A DNA stretch of 40,395 bases, taken from NCBI GenBank assembly GCA_905236815.1, contig CAJOPE010000096.1:1-40395 (forward strand), in the 5' to 3' direction. A program made the translations under genes and the position numbers. Numbering within the stretch: position 1 is the first letter of the stretch; each line of letters starts with the position of its first letter. Origin of the DNA: an uncultured Prevotella sp. (GTDB lineage Bacteria; Bacteroidota; Bacteroidia; Bacteroidales; Bacteroidaceae). This document shows, piece by piece, positions 1 to 10,150 of the stretch. Under the pieces are notes generated by a model. The model was not told where the DNA came from, made no database searches, and saw only the letters and a list, made by a program, of their open reading frames with translations.

Positions 1-27
1 ATAGTATAAATATGAATGTTTCTGCTG

Positions 28-58
28 CAAAAGTACAACAGAAATATTCTTATTACAA
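28..58 (-). promoter_or_regulatory. Promoter pointing out of the left edge
   Basis: On the minus strand there is a TACTTTTG -7 box (28-35) and, 20 bases upstream, a TTG -33 element (56-58), the Bacteroidetes vegetative promoter layout. It reads leftwards out of the window, so a minus-strand gene probably begins just beyond position 1. The same -7 context (TACTTTTGCAG) precedes the TonB receptor near 32157. Confidence 0.5.
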
Positions 59-145
59 CGTGTAGTTTATTGGATGCTTACGCTTAACTAACGATGTTGT
101 TTACGGTAAATTCCTATATGGTATATTGCCTGCTAAGACAGCCTT

Positions 146-343
146 AATTAACTTTAGTTCGACGAAATATAACAGTTTGAAAAATTGGTGATTAGAGTAT
201 ATAGTTGAAATAGCTAACGTAAATGCACCATTTAGAGGTCGTAAACCATCGGTTTAGGTCAGCTAAACCGTTGAGTTAGCTTTTTTAACATTTCAACACA
301 TCGACCTTGCGAGGAGTTTTTATTCATCAAACTCACGTTAATT
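146..343 (+). repeat. Structured dispersed repeat, copy 1
   Basis: The core 205-318 aligns without gaps to 19246-19359 with about 9 differences in 114 bases. The core contains a closing stem AGCTAAC (212-218) with GTTAGCT (275-281) followed directly by six T residues, an inner hairpin GGTTTA/TAAACC (251-256 with 264-269), and a competing TAAACC/GGTTTA pairing (243-248 with 251-256). This copy is bounded by an imperfect 17-base inverted repeat (146-162 and 327-343, about 14 of 17 matching). The fold suggests an RNA ending in an intrinsic terminator, or a mobile non-coding element. No promoter with good spacing was found in front of it, and its function is unknown. Confidence 0.7.
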
Positions 344-349
344 GCGATG

Positions 350-388
350 CAAGAACGGCCTTTTTGAACTGCAATATGGCCGTTCTTG
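350..388 (+). terminator. Strong hairpin after the repeat
   Basis: A perfect 11-base inverted repeat, CAAGAACGGCC (350-360) and GGCCGTTCTTG (378-388), has a 17-base loop. No clean T-tract follows on the plus strand, so it may be a processing or protein-binding structure rather than a simple terminator. It is absent from the second repeat copy. Confidence 0.45.
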
Positions 389-660
389 TAAATGATATTA
401 GTGACAAAAATTTATGAAAATATTTTTTTGAAAAAATATTTTCTCTGTCATTTGCTTTGTAACTTGTTGATTTGTAACTGTTTCTTGTGACAGTGAACTT
501 ATACTGTTAGTATTGGTTCATGTGGAAATCTTATTGGATAATAATGCTTTGAGATAGAAATGGAAATCCACTGTCACAGGAACTTGCAGATTATCAAATG
601 GATACAAACGATGTGATAGAGAAAAATTTTCTTTAAAAAGTTTTTTGGGGAAAATTACTG
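389..660 (+). other. Gene-free region with scattered TGTCA/TGACA motifs
   Basis: No ORF of note is present. TGACA or TGTCA recurs near 402, 446, 488 and 572. A perfect 10-base inverted pair, TGTGACAGTG (486-495) and CACTGTCACA (569-578), is about 75 bases apart. Together with the cluster at 668-694 these look like upstream activator sites for the groESL promoter. This is pattern-based inference. Confidence 0.4.
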
Positions 661-667
661 CCAGTTC

Positions 668-720
668 GTCAGTATGACACTGACAAAGATGTCACTTTTC
701 AAGTTTGGCATACTTTTCGC
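668..720 (+). promoter_or_regulatory. Candidate sigma-54-type groESL promoter with palindromic sites
   Basis: TTGGCA (705-710) and TTCGC (716-720) place GG at 707-708 and GC at 719-720, exactly 10 bases apart, the invariant -24/-12 spacing of RpoN promoters. Immediately upstream lie GTCAGT/ACTGAC (668-673 and 679-684) and TGACA/TGTCA (681-685 and 690-694). The only vegetative alternative, TACTTTTC at 711, lacks the final G and has no -33 TTTG. Dependence on RpoN is inferred from sequence only. Confidence 0.45.
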
Positions 721-820
721 TTCTTATTAGTCGAATGGCGAACCAAACAGGTTTGCGAATCCCTCTCTCTGGTTTCAGAGAAGGATCCATGTTAAATTAA
801 TAATTAAAAATATAAGTATT

Positions 821-1093
821 ATGACAATTAAACCATTAGCAGACAGAGTGCTGGTACTTCCTGCACCAGCTGAAGAAAAAGTAGGTGGAATCATTATTCC
901 TGATACAGCTAAAGAGAAGCCACAGCGTGGTAAGATTGTAGCAGTAGGTCAGGGTACAAAGGATGAGGAAATGATCTTGAAGGTCGGCGACACTGTACTC
1001 TATGGAAAATATGCTGGTACTGAACTTGAGGTGAACGCTGAAAAGCATCTTATGATGCGCCAGAGCGATATCCTCGCAGTGGTTGAGGATTAA
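821..1093 (+). CDS. groES: Co-chaperonin GroES
   Basis: This 90-residue protein is the heptameric lid of the GroEL folding chamber and works in the cytoplasm with ATP-driven GroEL. It starts [12 protein letters not shown], and residues about 16-34 form the mobile loop with a [13 protein letters not shown] signature. The length matches the bacterial family. It is followed 91 bases later by groEL with no terminator between them, so the two form one operon. The start is the only sensible ATG and is preceded by an A/T-rich leader without a Shine-Dalgarno sequence, as is usual in Bacteroidetes. The 5' leader holds a small hairpin at 766-781 (TCTCTG/CAGAGA). Confidence 0.98.
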   Translation: MTIKPLADRVLVLPAPAEEKVGGIIIPDTAKEKPQRGKIVAVGQGTKDEEMILKVGDTVLYGKYAGTELEVNAEKHLMMRQSDILAVVED

Positions 1094-1178
1094 TCCCTCA
1101 TCCTAACTCCTAAAAAGGGAGGATTTATATATAGGAATTAATAATTCCGAATTCAAAATTCAACATTTAAAATTTTAA

Positions 1179-2807
<1,629 letters not shown>

Positions 2808-2857
2808 TTCCCCACTAAGCCTTCCCTATAGGAGGTATTTTTAGGGACATAATATTG

Positions 2858-2891
2858 GGCAACCGGATAAGATTCCGGTTGCCTTTTTTTT
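2858..2891 (+). terminator. Intrinsic terminator of groESL
   Basis: A perfect 10-base stem GGCAACCGGA / TCCGGTTGCC (2858-2867 and 2874-2883) with a 6-base loop is followed by eight T residues. It closes the groESL operon. Confidence 0.92.
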
Positions 2892-2981
2892 GTTTATCTT
2901 CTTTTCTTTTTTTCGTGTTCCCACACAAATCTCTTTAGTACTAAAAAATATAGTTCAAACTTAAAAAATACGCTAAAACTC

Positions 2982-3012
2982 TTTGGACCTATTAGATATT
3001 TCTTTATATTTG
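2982..3012 (+). promoter_or_regulatory. Bacteroidetes promoter for the 1689-residue protein
   Basis: TTTG (2982-2985), a 19-base spacer and TATATTTG (3005-3012) match the -33/-7 consensus. The predicted transcription start near 3018 leaves an A/T-rich leader of about 115 bases before the ATG at 3135. Apart from this promoter and the terminator, I see nothing else in the 327-base gap. Confidence 0.7.
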
Positions 3013-3134
3013 ACGATGAAAATAATTAAACTGTCTTTTTACAGATAGTTTTTGCATTAAAAAATAAAGGTAGAGAAATACGCGAAAAATCGCGATAATT
3101 GATACGTGTTAAACAGATTATAACTTATTAGGCC

Positions 3135-6100
3135 ATGAGTGTTTTTACAAGAATTAGAATGACATTGGCATTTGCTATGTTGATGCTATGTTTCACTAAT
3201 GTTTATGGTGAGGGAACACCTCTTACTATGACTGTTAAGGGAGGAATAACCGTTGAGGGTGTTCCGACTTTTAGTGCTTACCCCGGAATGTATGATTTTG
3301 CTATGCCTGATATCTGGGTGTATCATGGAGAGGAGGTGGTGACCAGCCGCTTCAACTTTACCTATTCAATAGCTGGCGGAAAAGAAGGAACGAAGGATGG
3401 AATGAAAATTTCAACCGATGATATAACGGGCAGTTCTATAACCATAAGCTATGGAAAGGTGATTATTGGTGAAAACGCCGGTGAATTTACGGTGAATGTA
3501 ACGGCAACTCCTAAGACGAAATATGAGTCTTTATATGAAGCGATTTCTGGTTCGTATAAAGTAAAAGTTGCAACAATAGTACCTGATGCTCCGCTTCCTA
3601 CATCGGCAATTACCATTGGTGTAAAGAAAACCGGCAAGTTTTCTACATCAACAAATAAGTACGAGAATGTGATTCTTTATACTCAGCATGTGAAAGCTCC
3701 TGCTTTCAACCTTACCAGTGATGTTACGGGTGGTACGCTCAATGTAACCGATCATTATACTTATGATTTAGCTATAAGTGGTGGTACTACTGCCAAGTTG
3801 GCTGATTTGAATGATGCCAAGGTGGTCCAGTATTATATTGAGGGAGAACAGTCCACGTTAAGTAAAGAAGCATACGAAAATCTGATAAAGGTTTCAAAGG
3901 GCGATCTGAAATTAGTATATACTTTTAAGGTAAAGGATGAGTATGCTAAGAATTATACAGGCTCCTTTACTAAGGAGATACCTCTCAACATCATTGAGAT
4001 TACGGAAAAAAGAGATATCTTGACTTCTTTTGATGAGTTTTTTAATAATTATAATAATCGGCTGAGAACAGTTGATCATTACCAGGATATTTTTGGTGAA
4101 GAGGTGAACGATGCAGATAGCATCTATCATATCTATAAATATCCTGATGGTACGGAGAGAGTGATGCCTGTTCCAACCATTAAGGATAGTGAAGGAAATG
4201 ACTTGTCGAATTCTATTTATCTGGCTTATGAGATAGTAAAGACTGGAACACCACTTTCGGATGCCGATACAGTAGGTGTTGTTAATGGACGACAGTATGG
4301 TACTTATTATATTGCCAAGGATGGTGAATATGCAGGTCAGCAAGGTGGACGAGTAACAGGCCTCGGTTTGTATAATCCAGTGAAGGCTCCAAATGAGAAT
4401 AAACTTTTCCAGCCGGGTTATCCTGGTAGAACGCAAATAAAAGTAACTCCTTTTATTTATCAAACTTCCAAAGCTATTCCTGAAATGTATAATGTAGTAG
4501 GAGAGGGAAGTTTTTATAATAATCCTGTCTATATCATGAGTAACCCCGTTTACTTTGATATCGATGTGAAGCAGCGAGAACCGAGTCTCGTATTGACACC
4601 AGATCCAGGTTCGGTAAACTTTGGTCAGAATGATACCTTCGTGTTCCCGGAGCGTTTTGAGGTAACGGGTAAGATTGGAAATGAATTGGAAGGAAATGCA
4701 GAAACACTGCATTATGGAGACTGGGATAACGGATTTACTTATTCGTATGCTATTCCTGCTTTCTTCGATAAAGATTACTATGATTCTCATCCGGACATTG
4801 TGTATTCAAAGGAAACAACAGGTAATGCTAAAGGTCCTGTTATCAAAGTAGGAAACTGGCCAACGGATGCTGCACCAGAGGCATACTATGATGATTATAC
4901 TTATATAGATGATGAAACAGGTGAGACAAAAACTATACAGCATGTATTGTGGCTTCGTCGAACAACCCGTAAAGATTGGGGAAATGAAAGAAAGTGGTCA
5001 CTAACCTTCTTGGAGAAAGGTGACTGGACGATAGCTTATGTAATCCGTCCTTGGAATATGGTGAAGTGGGATATAGGTCATCGCACTTCCAAGAACTATG
5101 CTTTCCATGTTGGGGATGGTGTGAGAACTCATATAGTGGTTTCACCTCAGTTTAATTCGGCAAAAGCTGGTAATATTTATAATCAAGCTGATGACTATTT
5201 TGTAGAGCCTGTTGTTAAGGTGATAACGGAATTAGGTAAGGATGTAACTAAATATTTTGATATTAAGTATAAGATAGAAGATAAAGGTGGATCTAATTCC
5301 ATGATAAAAAATACTTGGAATGATAATCCTACATCGGAATCAAATATTCGAATTGGAAGTGCTGGAACCGTAAAAGTGAAGGTTTTAGCTATCCGTAATA
5401 CAAGTCAAACTAATTATGGAGAGGTGCATTATGGTGATCCTGATAATCAGGATAATTGTTTCTACTACATAGATATCAATGCCGATCGAAAGGATGTAAG
5501 GGATTATTATGAGATTATCAGTTCTAATGAGGCATATAATAGTAAAGAAAAGCATACAGGAAAATTGCATTTTATTTCGCCGGATGGGGCTAAAGCAGAA
5601 CTGGCAAGTGGTTTTACTATTCAGGGAATACCTGGTATGATAACTCAGTTTGGTAACTACTCAGAAGATGATGTCTGGACGATTCAAAAGGGCGTAAAGA
5701 ATCGTGAAGATGATGGACGTATGGAAATCTGCGATGGAAAAGATGAAACATATGGCGCACCATTTATTCTAAGTTCTACTTCGCCAGTTCAACTTGACGA
5801 AGATAATGTTCCTGTATCGGGTGCCTTTATAAAACTGATCCCGTTAGTAAATGGCTTTGTTCGTTTGGATGGTAGATTCGAAAAAGGTGCAGAATATACG
5901 ATTCTGAAGAAGGAACTTAACGGAACACTGACTCCGCATGTCTTTACGGTTAGTGAGAAAGATTATGTGGGTGAATACACAGTTGGATTCCCTTTGTTAG
6001 CAGATTGTGAGTATTATATATATACACGTTCTACGGGTATGTTCAAAGCACATGGTATAGGCTTTGATCCAGCTTATATCTATGATGAAAATACAACAAA

Positions 6101-8204
6101 AAATACGGAAATTAAGGCTGCAACCTTTATGAATGGCTATAAGGGACAATTGCCTTTCTTGGCTAATGATGAGGTGGCTAATGTAACTTATAGCTCTGAA
6201 AAGGTGGATAAAGTGGTTGTAGACGAGAAGACGGGAGTAGTTTCACCAAAGGGTATTTCTGTTCCTGATTATATCAAGATAACTGGTAGTGTGACTTCCT
6301 CAACAAAGTCGGACATTAAAAAGACAGCCTCTTATATGCTGTTAGTATCAGATATTCCGACTTATCAGCTGAGTACAAATCCTCTGGACCCATCTGGAGA
6401 ATTAAAAGACTCCTATGATTTCTCGGCTGCACCTGGTGATGTAGTTACTACTTATAACATTCCAACAAAGATAACCATGACTTATGGAGGATGGCAGGAA
6501 GGAATGCAGTACACCAACCTGTCGGGTAAGAATTATGCCGATAAGTTTACGGCAAAGTCAGATATGCAGGCACAGGTGGATGCAGATGATTTGGCGAAAT
6601 ATAATAAATATCTGGATGGCTTTAGCTGGTCTACCTATGGCAACAATAATCCTTTGGATGAATGTTTCAATGGTTATAACAGTTATAATTGGTATAATAT
6701 AGACAATAGCCAGGCGATGTTTAGAAATACATTCTCCATTCCTTGCTATGGAACTTTCTTGAAGTTTGAACCAGAAGAGTCGGGTACTTTATTTATCTAT
6801 TTGGTTCAGAATGGAGTTTGTCAGTATACAGGTAAGACAGAATCGCTTTCTAATATCAAGAATGTCCAATTGAAGTGGACACCTCTTTATATAGTAGATG
6901 AGTCTGGTCGACCAGCAGCTATTACTAATGATATTAACAGTGTGGGAAATTATCTGGCGCCTACTTCGGAGCAGTCTCAGAAAATGGGTACCTACACAGA
7001 AGGCTTGGTAAGAGCAGCAAAGGATGATCAGAATGTTGTGAATAAGGGATGGAAAAATGGAGTTCCTTATTCGGATGGTGTATATACGACGGAAGAGGGT
7101 GTTGTTTACGACTGGTCGAAATTCAGTCTTAATAACAGCTCAAGCCGGACTGCTACAGTACAGCAAATCAAGAATCATTGGGGTAATGAAGGTGAACGTC
7201 AGACAATGATTCCTGTTACTTCTGGTGGATACACACTCATCAGCAAGGCTTATGTACGTTATGCTGTGAATGTGAAAGCTGGTAAGTCATACTTTGTGTT
7301 CCAGAATGGCAGTAAATTCGGACTTTGTGGATTTGCTTTCCTGCCAACGGGATATCCTGTTGCTTCTACAACAACTAAGAAAGAGTTGAAATTGAGTGAT
7401 GATATGTCGTTAAACCAAAGTATTAATGCTGCCGATTATGAATATGGTGAAACAGCTGATGTAACCTTACAACGCACATTCACCAACAATAAGTGGGCAT
7501 CCATCTGTTTGCCGTTTAGTGTGAGCGAAACGCAATTCAAAAAGATATTTGGACCTAATGCCAACCTCATTACTTATACGAGAACAGAAAATGATGGAAG
7601 AACAGCAATATTCACCAAGCATAGCAGATTGATGATAGAAGCAGCTCGTCCTTACTTTGTGAAACCTGGATGGACAGAAGGAGACAATATAAGAACTTCG
7701 TTGAAGTTTGAAAATGTTACCCTCGAAGAAACCTACAACAATGCTACTTCAGAGTTAAATGGTCAGTCTTCAACCATTTATATTGAACCTTCAGAGAGAC
7801 GTGTCATCTTTGCGGCCAACGGATTTGAATTCGTAGGTACATACAATGGTGAGGAGATGCCTCAGTATTCTTATTTCATTGGTGCGAGTGATGGTAAACT
7901 CTATAGAAATAATGTTGATGGAGCAAAGATTGGTCATTATCGCGCTTATATGAAGAATCCTGAGAAGAATGCCAATTATGCTAAACTAGGTGATTGGAGC
8001 AACAATGAGGTTAACTCAGAAGAAGGAACTCTCACGGCAGTTGGTGAAGTTTATGTTGATCGAGGGGTAGATGAACAACTCTCGCCACAAGCAAGAGGCA
8101 TCTATCGCCTGGATGGTGTAAAAGTATGTGAGGATGCATCTATGACTCAAAACTTACCAGCTGGCGTTTATATCCGAAACGGAAAGAAATATGTAGTGAA
8201 GTAA
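3135..8204 (+). CDS. Very large secreted/surface protein of unknown function
   Basis: 1689 residues. An N-terminal signal peptide (about residues 1-25, ending VYGEG) directs export. I do not recognise a catalytic domain. Long beta-rich stretches look like repeated Ig-like/adhesin architecture, and residues about 1010-1070 resemble a BIG2-type bacterial Ig-like domain (TYSSEKVDKVVVDEKTG). Around residue 1455 is a WASICLPFSV segment of a kind I associate with Prevotella secreted proteins. The last 30 or so residues (GIYRLDGVKV, then LPAGVYIRNGKKYVVK) form a short C-terminal module also found at the end of the neighbouring gene, resembling a sorting or anchoring tail. It has its own promoter and terminator, so it is monocistronic. 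A cell-surface adhesin or large structural protein is possible, but function is unassigned. Confidence 0.85.
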   Translation: MSVFTRIRMTLAFAMLMLCFTNVYGEGTPLTMTVKGGITVEGVPTFSAYPGMYDFAMPDIWVYHGEEVVTSRFNFTYSIAGGKEGTKDGMKISTDDITGSSITISYGKVIIGENAGEFTVNVTATPKTKYESLYEAISGSYKVKVATIVPDAPLPTSAITIGVKKTGKFSTSTNKYENVILYTQHVKAPAFNLTSDVTGGTLNVTDHYTYDLAISGGTTAKLADLNDAKVVQYYIEGEQSTLSKEAYENLIKVSKGDLKLVYTFKVKDEYAKNYTGSFTKEIPLNIIEITEKRDILTSFDEFFNNYNNRLRTVDHYQDIFGEEVNDADSIYHIYKYPDGTERVMPVPTIKDSEGNDLSNSIYLAYEIVKTGTPLSDADTVGVVNGRQYGTYYIAKDGEYAGQQGGRVTGLGLYNPVKAPNENKLFQPGYPGRTQIKVTPFIYQTSKAIPEMYNVVGEGSFYNNPVYIMSNPVYFDIDVKQREPSLVLTPDPGSVNFGQNDTFVFPERFEVTGKIGNELEGNAETLHYGDWDNGFTYSYAIPAFFDKDYYDSHPDIVYSKETTGNAKGPVIKVGNWPTDAAPEAYYDDYTYIDDETGETKTIQHVLWLRRTTRKDWGNERKWSLTFLEKGDWTIAYVIRPWNMVKWDIGHRTSKNYAFHVGDGVRTHIVVSPQFNSAKAGNIYNQADDYFVEPVVKVITELGKDVTKYFDIKYKIEDKGGSNSMIKNTWNDNPTSESNIRIGSAGTVKVKVLAIRNTSQTNYGEVHYGDPDNQDNCFYYIDINADRKDVRDYYEIISSNEAYNSKEKHTGKLHFISPDGAKAELASGFTIQGIPGMITQFGNYSEDDVWTIQKGVKNREDDGRMEICDGKDETYGAPFILSSTSPVQLDEDNVPVSGAFIKLIPLVNGFVRLDGRFEKGAEYTILKKELNGTLTPHVFTVSEKDYVGEYTVGFPLLADCEYYIYTRSTGMFKAHGIGFDPAYIYDENTTKNTEIKAATFMNGYKGQLPFLANDEVANVTYSSEKVDKVVVDEKTGVVSPKGISVPDYIKITGSVTSSTKSDIKKTASYMLLVSDIPTYQLSTNPLDPSGELKDSYDFSAAPGDVVTTYNIPTKITMTYGGWQEGMQYTNLSGKNYADKFTAKSDMQAQVDADDLAKYNKYLDGFSWSTYGNNNPLDECFNGYNSYNWYNIDNSQAMFRNTFSIPCYGTFLKFEPEESGTLFIYLVQNGVCQYTGKTESLSNIKNVQLKWTPLYIVDESGRPAAITNDINSVGNYLAPTSEQSQKMGTYTEGLVRAAKDDQNVVNKGWKNGVPYSDGVYTTEEGVVYDWSKFSLNNSSSRTATVQQIKNHWGNEGERQTMIPVTSGGYTLISKAYVRYAVNVKAGKSYFVFQNGSKFGLCGFAFLPTGYPVASTTTKKELKLSDDMSLNQSINAADYEYGETADVTLQRTFTNNKWASICLPFSVSETQFKKIFGPNANLITYTRTENDGRTAIFTKHSRLMIEAARPYFVKPGWTEGDNIRTSLKFENVTLEETYNNATSELNGQSSTIYIEPSERRVIFAANGFEFVGTYNGEEMPQYSYFIGASDGKLYRNNVDGAKIGHYRAYMKNPEKNANYAKLGDWSNNEVNSEEGTLTAVGEVYVDRGVDEQLSPQARGIYRLDGVKVCEDASMTQNLPAGVYIRNGKKYVVK

Positions 8205-8215
8205 TTCTATCCTTT

Positions 8216-8260
8216 AAGGGCAGTAATTTCTTGATAAAACGAGAAATTATTGCCCTTTTT
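8216..8260 (+). terminator. Intrinsic terminator after the large surface gene
   Basis: A 14-base stem pairs 8218-8231 (GGGCAGTAATTTCT) with 8242-8255, with one G-U-type pair, and is followed by five T residues. It starts 13 bases after the stop codon. Confidence 0.9.
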
Positions 8261-8385
8261 AAAATATTTAACATAAAAATAGATACAACCTATTTAAATA
8301 ATATCTATATTTACCACGCATTATTATTTGAGGGCGAAAAAGAGGCCCATACTTAAACGTTTTATTACTTATATTATTCGCAATT

Positions 8386-9585
8386 ATGATTAAGAATTTA
8401 CTAGTTAGCCTATTGGCTATCTTGCCTGCTATGTGTATGGCAGCAAATGGTGACACCTTTACCGCTAATTTGAATAGTGGTAACCAGGAAAGCACAGTTA
8501 CCGTAACTTTCACAGTAGTAAGTGAATTTAATTCTACAGCTCAGGTGGGAGATGGTACAGCAATTCAGTTGAATGCTGAAAATGTGGCAGTTCCTGCAAA
8601 AATTACAAATGCAGAAACTGGCAAGACCTATAAAGTGACAACAATTGGAGAAAATGCTTTTGCAAATGCTGAGGCTGCAACTCTCGAAATCCCAACTAGC
8701 GTTACAACAATTAAAGCACATGCTTTTGCAGGAAGTAAGATAGATGCTCTGTGGATTCGTGCAGAGAAGATCACGGCATGGGGAAATGAAAGCTTCAAGA
8801 ATATCGATGCCGACAGTAAGGTGTTTGTTCCTGTTGCTGAGTGGAATACTATGTTGAACGCTACAAAACTGAATAAGGAGAATGTTCAGCCTTTCATGGA
8901 GATGAAAGATTATTATCTTACTTTCTCTCTCGATCAGAAATTTATGATTGCTGATTTCGTAGCATACGATCCAAATAACAATTATCAGCAAACTGATAAT
9001 ACACTTCAGGCTTTTGCATTCGGTAACTATGATGCCGAGAACAAGGTTGTAAAGGACATGAATGTCACTCATAAAATTATTCCTGCATACTCTGGAGTTC
9101 TCCTGAGAAGTGAAAAACTGGGTATCTGCTATGCTGTGAAACCTTATGAGGATCAGGATGCTGAGACTGCTTTCACAGTAGAAGAAAATCTATTGAAGGG
9201 TTCTGGCGATGCAAAGTTCAATATGGATGCTGTTCAGAATTTGTGCAAACTCCATCAATATTATGTATTTACTTTCAAGGAAGGTAAGTATGCTTTCTGG
9301 AGATGCTCAGGTGGTAATCTCTCGATGTATAAGGGATACCTCAATCTTGGAGGTGATTTTGGTCCTTATGGTATTTATGATATCGATTTTGAAACTGATG
9401 CAGTGGATGATTATGTGGCTCCAATTAAGGCTGCTGACAATACACTGACAGCTATCAATGCACTTGATGAGAAGAATGCAGAGAATAATGAGGCTTGGTA
9501 TACACTGCAAGGTGTACGTTTGACATCCGCTCCAACAGCAACAGGTATCTATGTTCATAAGGGAAAAAAGATTGTAGTAAAATAA
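8386..9585 (+). CDS. BspA-type leucine-rich repeat secreted protein
   Basis: 399 residues with a signal peptide (MIKNLLVSLLAILPAMCMA). Residues about 70-140 carry BspA/LRR_5-like repeats (TTIGENAFANA, TTIKAHAFAGS), a family found on the surface of oral and gut Bacteroidetes and often involved in binding. The middle has no recognised domain. The C terminus (WYTLQGVRL ... GIYVHKGKKIVVK) matches the terminal module of the preceding large protein, suggesting a shared export or anchoring route. A separate transcript is likely because a terminator lies between the genes. No convincing terminator follows it. The ligand is unknown. Confidence 0.85.
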   Translation: MIKNLLVSLLAILPAMCMAANGDTFTANLNSGNQESTVTVTFTVVSEFNSTAQVGDGTAIQLNAENVAVPAKITNAETGKTYKVTTIGENAFANAEAATLEIPTSVTTIKAHAFAGSKIDALWIRAEKITAWGNESFKNIDADSKVFVPVAEWNTMLNATKLNKENVQPFMEMKDYYLTFSLDQKFMIADFVAYDPNNNYQQTDNTLQAFAFGNYDAENKVVKDMNVTHKIIPAYSGVLLRSEKLGICYAVKPYEDQDAETAFTVEENLLKGSGDAKFNMDAVQNLCKLHQYYVFTFKEGKYAFWRCSGGNLSMYKGYLNLGGDFGPYGIYDIDFETDAVDDYVAPIKAADNTLTAINALDEKNAENNEAWYTLQGVRLTSAPTATGIYVHKGKKIVVK

Positions 9586-9724
9586 GAATTATATTGGAGA
9601 TAAAAAAATAAAAGACAAATTACTAATTTGCAAAGTCGAATTATCAAATTTCTTTTAAAATCTGATATCAGGCTTTAAATTTTGATTATTTTGATGTTAG
9701 GAACGAATTTTTTTCAAATTTTGT
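9586..9724. other. A/T-rich spacer, nothing recognised
   Basis: This is the first part of a 331-base gap. It holds short A/T-rich palindromes (for example around 9616-9630) but no gene, no clear terminator and no repeat that I can support. Confidence 0.5.
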
Positions 9725-9755
9725 TTTGAACTTATTCGAATTTCCTATATCTTTG
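9725..9755 (+). promoter_or_regulatory. Bacteroidetes promoter without a downstream ORF
   Basis: TTTG (9725-9728), a 19-base spacer and TATCTTTG (9748-9755) give a near-perfect -33/-7 pair. The predicted start is near 9761. The first possible gene is at 9917, behind a strong terminator at 9851-9884. Confidence 0.7.
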
Positions 9756-9760
9756 CAACA

Positions 9761-9884
9761 GAAAACAAGAAAAGTATCGGATTGAATCCGAAAAAGATAT
9801 TTTTTTGATTTGTTTTAGTAGATTAGTTTTTAAGTAGTTTGTTTTTTGAGAATCGGTTGTCGTGATGACATCCGATTTTTTTTT
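9761..9884 (+). ncRNA. Candidate small RNA or attenuated leader
   Basis: About 124 nt lie between a consensus promoter and a strong terminator with no plausible ORF. The 5' part has a compact hairpin TCGGAT/ATCCGA (9777-9782 and 9786-9791). The same 5' strand can instead pair with ATCCGAT at 9870-9876, inside the terminator stem, which would give two exclusive folds. It may be a free-standing sRNA or a leader controlling the membrane-protein/kinase operon at 9917. No known family recognised. Confidence 0.5.
9851..9884 (+). terminator. Intrinsic terminator before the kinase operon
   Basis: The stem pairs 9851-9861 with 9867-9877, with a single mismatch, and a loop of about 5 bases. It runs directly into a T-tract ending at 9884. 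Confidence 0.85.
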
Positions 9885-9911
9885 GTATTCCAAATTTATT
9901 TTGTAATTTTG
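9882..9911 (+). promoter_or_regulatory. Possible promoter giving a near-leaderless mRNA
   Basis: TAATTTTG (9904-9911) fits the -7 box, and TTTG at 9882-9885, overlapping the preceding T-tract, could be the -33 element with an 18-base spacer. The ATG of the next gene is only 6 bases past the -7 box, so the transcript would be essentially leaderless. Confidence 0.4.
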
Positions 9912-9916
9912 CCCCT

Positions 9917-10150
9917 ATGAAACCGAAAATAAACATTGACTGGAAAAAAGCTATCTTTTTTCTGATTTTAGTAGTCTGCATCTATATTATAGTTGCAGGC
10001 GGTTTAGCTTTGTCTCATCCGCTTCCAATCACACTTGCTATTCTGCTGCTGCTTTTCGCAGGAGACCAGGTGGCTGCTAATATTGATTATTGGTTGGGTG
10101 TGAGAAAACGTAGAAAGGAAGAGGAAAAGGAGAAACAATCTCAAAAGTAA
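9917..10150 (+). CDS. Small two-helix inner-membrane protein
   Basis: 77 residues. After a short basic N terminus come two hydrophobic helices (about residues 12-32 and 36-52) and a highly charged, Lys/Glu-rich C-terminal tail facing the cytoplasm. No family recognised. Its stop overlaps the next start (TAATG), so translation is coupled to the kinase-RapZ fusion at 10150. This implies that the two products act together, perhaps as a membrane partner or tether, but that is inference. Confidence 0.75.
   Translation: MKPKINIDWKKAIFFLILVVCIYIIVAGGLALSHPLPITLAILLLLFAGDQVAANIDYWLGVRKRRKEEEKEKQSQK

Noticed and set aside
3912..4790. 292-residue minus-strand ORF inside the large surface gene
   Set aside because: It lies fully inside a real gene with signal peptide, promoter and terminator; composition is Ile/Ser/Cys-rich low-sense, with no domain.
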